From NCBI RefSeq assembly GCF_032854445.1, contig NC_088300.1:22799608-22863607 (forward strand): a stretch of 64,000 nt of DNA. The letters are read 5' to 3'. Shown here in pieces: positions 61,922-64,000 of this stretch. The DNA is from Liolophura sinensis. Lineage: Eukaryota; Mollusca; Polyplacophora; Chitonida; Chitonidae. Within the stretch, counting starts at the first letter, position 1, and every line of letters starts with the position of its first letter. The notes beneath the pieces are model-generated. The model searched no databases. It was given only the letters and a program-made list of their open reading frames with translations, and was not told the DNA's origin. A program made the position numbers and the translations under genes.

Positions 61922-63549
61922 GTAAGTTTACATTTGGCCTATCTTGTACTTAAAACAGACACAGAAAGGGTGTGATGTTCTAATATAATGAAGTGATGTC
62001 ACTTGCTTGAATCCAGTTCTTGCTGCTTCAGCCACAGCTCTAAGTCAGGAGGTTTATCAAGTGCCTATTGAAAGGTGGTAGTTTATCCTGGCCACTCTGG
62101 TCACCTCCACCCATAAAACTGATCTCTGTTGTTATGTAGAATTGAAATATTCATGAGTATGTCATTAAACACCAATGACATAAATAAACAATTAAATAAT
62201 TGGTGTGTTTATTGACTATATTGTTCAGAATAAAAGGAGGGCTCATGTTCAAATCATTTTCATTTACTTTTGATTATGTATTTTTTTTTGTTGCATACAT
62301 ATTTTATGCATACATATTTTATGGCAATATGTACATAAATGTATTTGTGAAGGTCTAAGTAGACATGTCCTTTTCTGACTGGTTGGAGAACAAACAAAAG
62401 TGGTAGATACTTTAGTTCCATGAAATGATAAATTTTTGTTTTACAGGCATATCCACCAAATCGATGCAGTCTTACTGACGTACCCAGATCACATACACCT
62501 GGGGGCTCTGCCCCTACTTGGTGGGAAAGTGTGGCCTCACCTGCCCCTATATATGCCACTATACCAGTCTACAAGATGGGGCAGATGTTCATGTATGACC
62601 TCTACCAGTATGCGAATCACAATCGTTTGCTTAGTTAATACCACTCATATTGGCATTGAATGTTAAGTGGGGTCACTATAAAAGAAAAAACAATTAATGC
62701 TCCAATTTTGTAACAGATTTTCAGAAAATGGAATGCTATTAAATTTAGAATTTTTACCTTGTGGGGAAAAACTAAGCTAAATGTTTTGAACCTCCAAATC
62801 ACAATGCAATTACCAGATTTCTCATTTGTCAAAATTTGTCTTTTTAAAATACTCCCCAGACTGCAAGCAATTAATAAAATTAAGATTTCTTTCTAAAATT
62901 CTTTGAATGTTACGAACTTTGTACTGTTAGCCATGTATAATTATGAAGCCTTTGTGGAATATGCTGAACAAAAAATTTACCACTTTTTTTTTATCCTGTC
63001 TAGTCTCGCCACAACACCCAAGAATTTGACGTTTTTCACTTTGATGACATTGATGCTGCTTTTGACAAGATAGTACAGCTGAAATATTCCCAGACAGTTA
63101 GTCTTAAAGGCAAGTGTCACATGTCGAGGCACTCTCTTCCCTTTATACTTGTCAAGTTAGACTTGTAGCACTAAGGGGACTTCATTCTTGGTTTACCACT
63201 TGGTGGACATTGCTGTTTGTTTACGCTTTGATTTTGTGTGATTATCTCCCCTTAGTGTGCCTTGCAGATACTGGTATGCTATGGACTACATCCAAGTCAC
63301 GTTTGTGCAAATATAAGAGGGCTAGATACATATTTTGTAAAGAGTGACATGGGAATTTTTGTGGTATAAATTGAACTATACAAATACTTTGTAATAATAA
63401 CAGTGAATTTTTTTCACAGGTAAAGGACATGGTCTTCAGGTCACACCATTGCCTGCAGGTCACATGATAGGGGGTACCATCTGGAAGATTGTCAAAGATG
63501 GTGAAGAGGATATAATATATACAATAGATTATAACCACAAGAAAGAAAG
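61773..63549 (+). CDS. CPSF2: CPSF2 (CPSF100), cleavage and polyadenylation specificity factor subunit 2, N-terminal part
   Basis: Coding exons 61773-61921, 62447-62608, 63004-63109 and 63420-63549, continuing beyond the window; about 181 of roughly 780 residues. CPSF2 is the non-catalytic metallo-beta-lactamase/beta-CASP partner of the CPSF73 endonuclease in the nuclear complex that cuts pre-mRNA before polyadenylation and at histone mRNA ends. Seen: [104 protein letters not shown] and IDYNHKKE, collinear with animal CPSF2. The zinc-site HxHxDH of CPSF73 is degenerate here (YPDHIHLG), as usual in this subunit. Exon 2 carries frame breaks and its donor is anomalous. Intron 3 is GC-AG. No other gene starts between here and the SIPA1L gene. 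Confidence 0.96.
62085..62196 (+). repeat. Diverged MetaSINE-like SINE in CPSF2 intron 1
   Basis: CACCTCCACCCATAAAACTG, GAAATATTCATGAGTATGTC and ATTAAACACCAATGACATAA then ATAAACAATTAAATAA are the degraded 3' part of the SINE. Confidence 0.7.
62447..62608 (+). CDS. CPSF2: CPSF2 coding exon 2, with single-base frame breaks
   Basis: The acceptor TTTTACAG precedes G|CAT. First frame: [20 protein letters not shown]. An apparent extra T at 62532 moves to GLTCP, and a second extra T at 62548 to [20 protein letters not shown]. Translated as printed, the frame runs into unrelated residues. The exon should end in phase 0 at CAG 62608, but the next bases are TATGCG, as if one G of CAG|GTATGC were missing. 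Confidence 0.9.
63004..63109 (+). CDS. CPSF2: CPSF2 coding exon 3
   Basis: Acceptor CTGTCTAG. Encodes [20 protein letters not shown] then [15 protein letters not shown]. 106 nt, phase 0 to 1. The donor is AAAG|GCAAGT, a GC donor otherwise matching consensus perfectly. Confidence 0.94.
63110..63419 (+). other. CPSF2 intron 3, GC-AG type
   Basis: Starts GCAAGT and ends TTTTTTTCACAG. Splicing here joins G|GT (glycine) in frame, as in SLKGKGHG of the family; no GT nearby would do this. Confidence 0.85.
63420..63549 (+). CDS. CPSF2: CPSF2 coding exon 4 (last in window)
   Basis: Encodes [20 protein letters not shown], then [20 protein letters not shown] and KKE. Donor AAAG|GTGTGT. 130 nt, leaving in phase 2. 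Matches animal CPSF2 closely. Confidence 0.95.
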
Positions 63550-64000
63550 GTGTGTATATTGTGTGTGACGTAGAGAATTAAATGCCTTCTCCGTTAAACT
63601 ATTACATTTCTCCGTCAGGATTATGTTAAATAAAAAGACAAAAACGAATACCCTAAATGACCATAAATTTTGTCCATGACTTATTTGTCCATTTTCCTGG
63701 TTCTGAGAGTTCTGTTGATATTATAAAGGTGTTTTGAGGTTTTGTTTTCAGCACCAAAAATAATATTTTGTGACATTTACTTGCCTCTAAAATTGCACTA
63801 TTGTGGGCGAAATATTATGTCATTTAGGGTATATTTGAAGTTGTTTGTTTTATCTTGCAGTGAGTTTGTTTCTGTACAGTGGTTTCATATCAGTAAACTG
63901 GCCGACCTTATAATCAGATTATAGTTGTAATTAAAGAACAAAAATACTACTCTGTGTTCCTCACTTCATCTCGTGAATGCTAGTAAATTGTTAATTTGTA
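63550..64000 (+). other. CPSF2 intron 4, partial
   Basis: Intron containing MITE family A copy 3 (63651-63829). The acceptor-like TTTTATCTTGCAG near 63860 is followed by sequence without CPSF2 similarity, so exon 5 is outside the window. Confidence 0.75.
63651..63829. mobile_element. MITE family A, copy 3, best terminal repeats
   Basis: Left CCCTAAATGACCATAAATTT and right AATATTATGTCATTTAGGG are inverted repeats, flanked by TA on both sides (63649-63650, 63830-63831). 179 bp, non-coding, in a CPSF2 intron. Confidence 0.9.

Noticed and set aside
63857-63924. CPSF2 exon 5 after the TTTTATCTTGCAG acceptor-like site
   Set aside because: The sequence after it does not resemble the expected CPSF2 continuation (an IHLNG-like segment) and soon hits stops.

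Overview
The window is nuclear DNA of an invertebrate animal: spliced GT-AG genes, long AT-rich introns, and many short non-autonomous repeats. The commonest repeat is a tRNA-headed SINE whose conserved core and AAATAAATAAA-type tail look like the MetaSINE group known from molluscs and other lophotrochozoans. With the very frequent ACATGTA motif this suggests a mollusc (moderate confidence; no species call).

Only two protein genes can be supported, and both run off the window. On the minus strand, nine coding exons between 171 and 15560 encode the N-terminal half of a SIPA1-like (SPAR family) Rap GTPase-activating protein, including the complete RapGAP domain with its catalytic asparagine. 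On the plus strand, four coding exons between 61773 and 63549 encode the N-terminal ~181 residues of CPSF2 (CPSF100), a pseudo-metallo-beta-lactamase subunit of the pre-mRNA 3'-end processing complex. The two genes point away from each other. A perfect minus-strand splice donor at 59799, a CRE palindrome and an E2F-like site at 60.2-60.3 kb suggest that both start from a shared promoter near 60 kb, leaving a ~44 kb 5' intron in the SIPA1L gene. That is inference.

The 15.6-59.8 kb interval holds no recognisable exon. It is filled with repeats: three large minisatellites (22.79-23.61 kb, 42-bp unit; 37.59-38.20 kb, 15/30-bp unit; 48.96-50.56 kb, 56/63-bp units with a 306-bp higher-order period), at least two TA-flanked MITE families with terminal inverted repeats, a mariner-like remnant nested in another MITE, a foldback element, a SINE split by an inverted-repeat element, two tRNA-type SINE families, and microsatellites. 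Long open frames in the minisatellites are by-products of units whose length is a multiple of three.

Both conserved genes carry single-base frame breaks inside otherwise well conserved exons (three in the big SIPA1L exon, three anomalies in CPSF2 exon 2). Because unrelated conserved genes are hit in the same way, residual assembly indels are the simplest reading. No new multi-gene system was found; the most notable items are the frame breaks, a GC-AG intron in CPSF2, the nested transposons and the hierarchical minisatellites.
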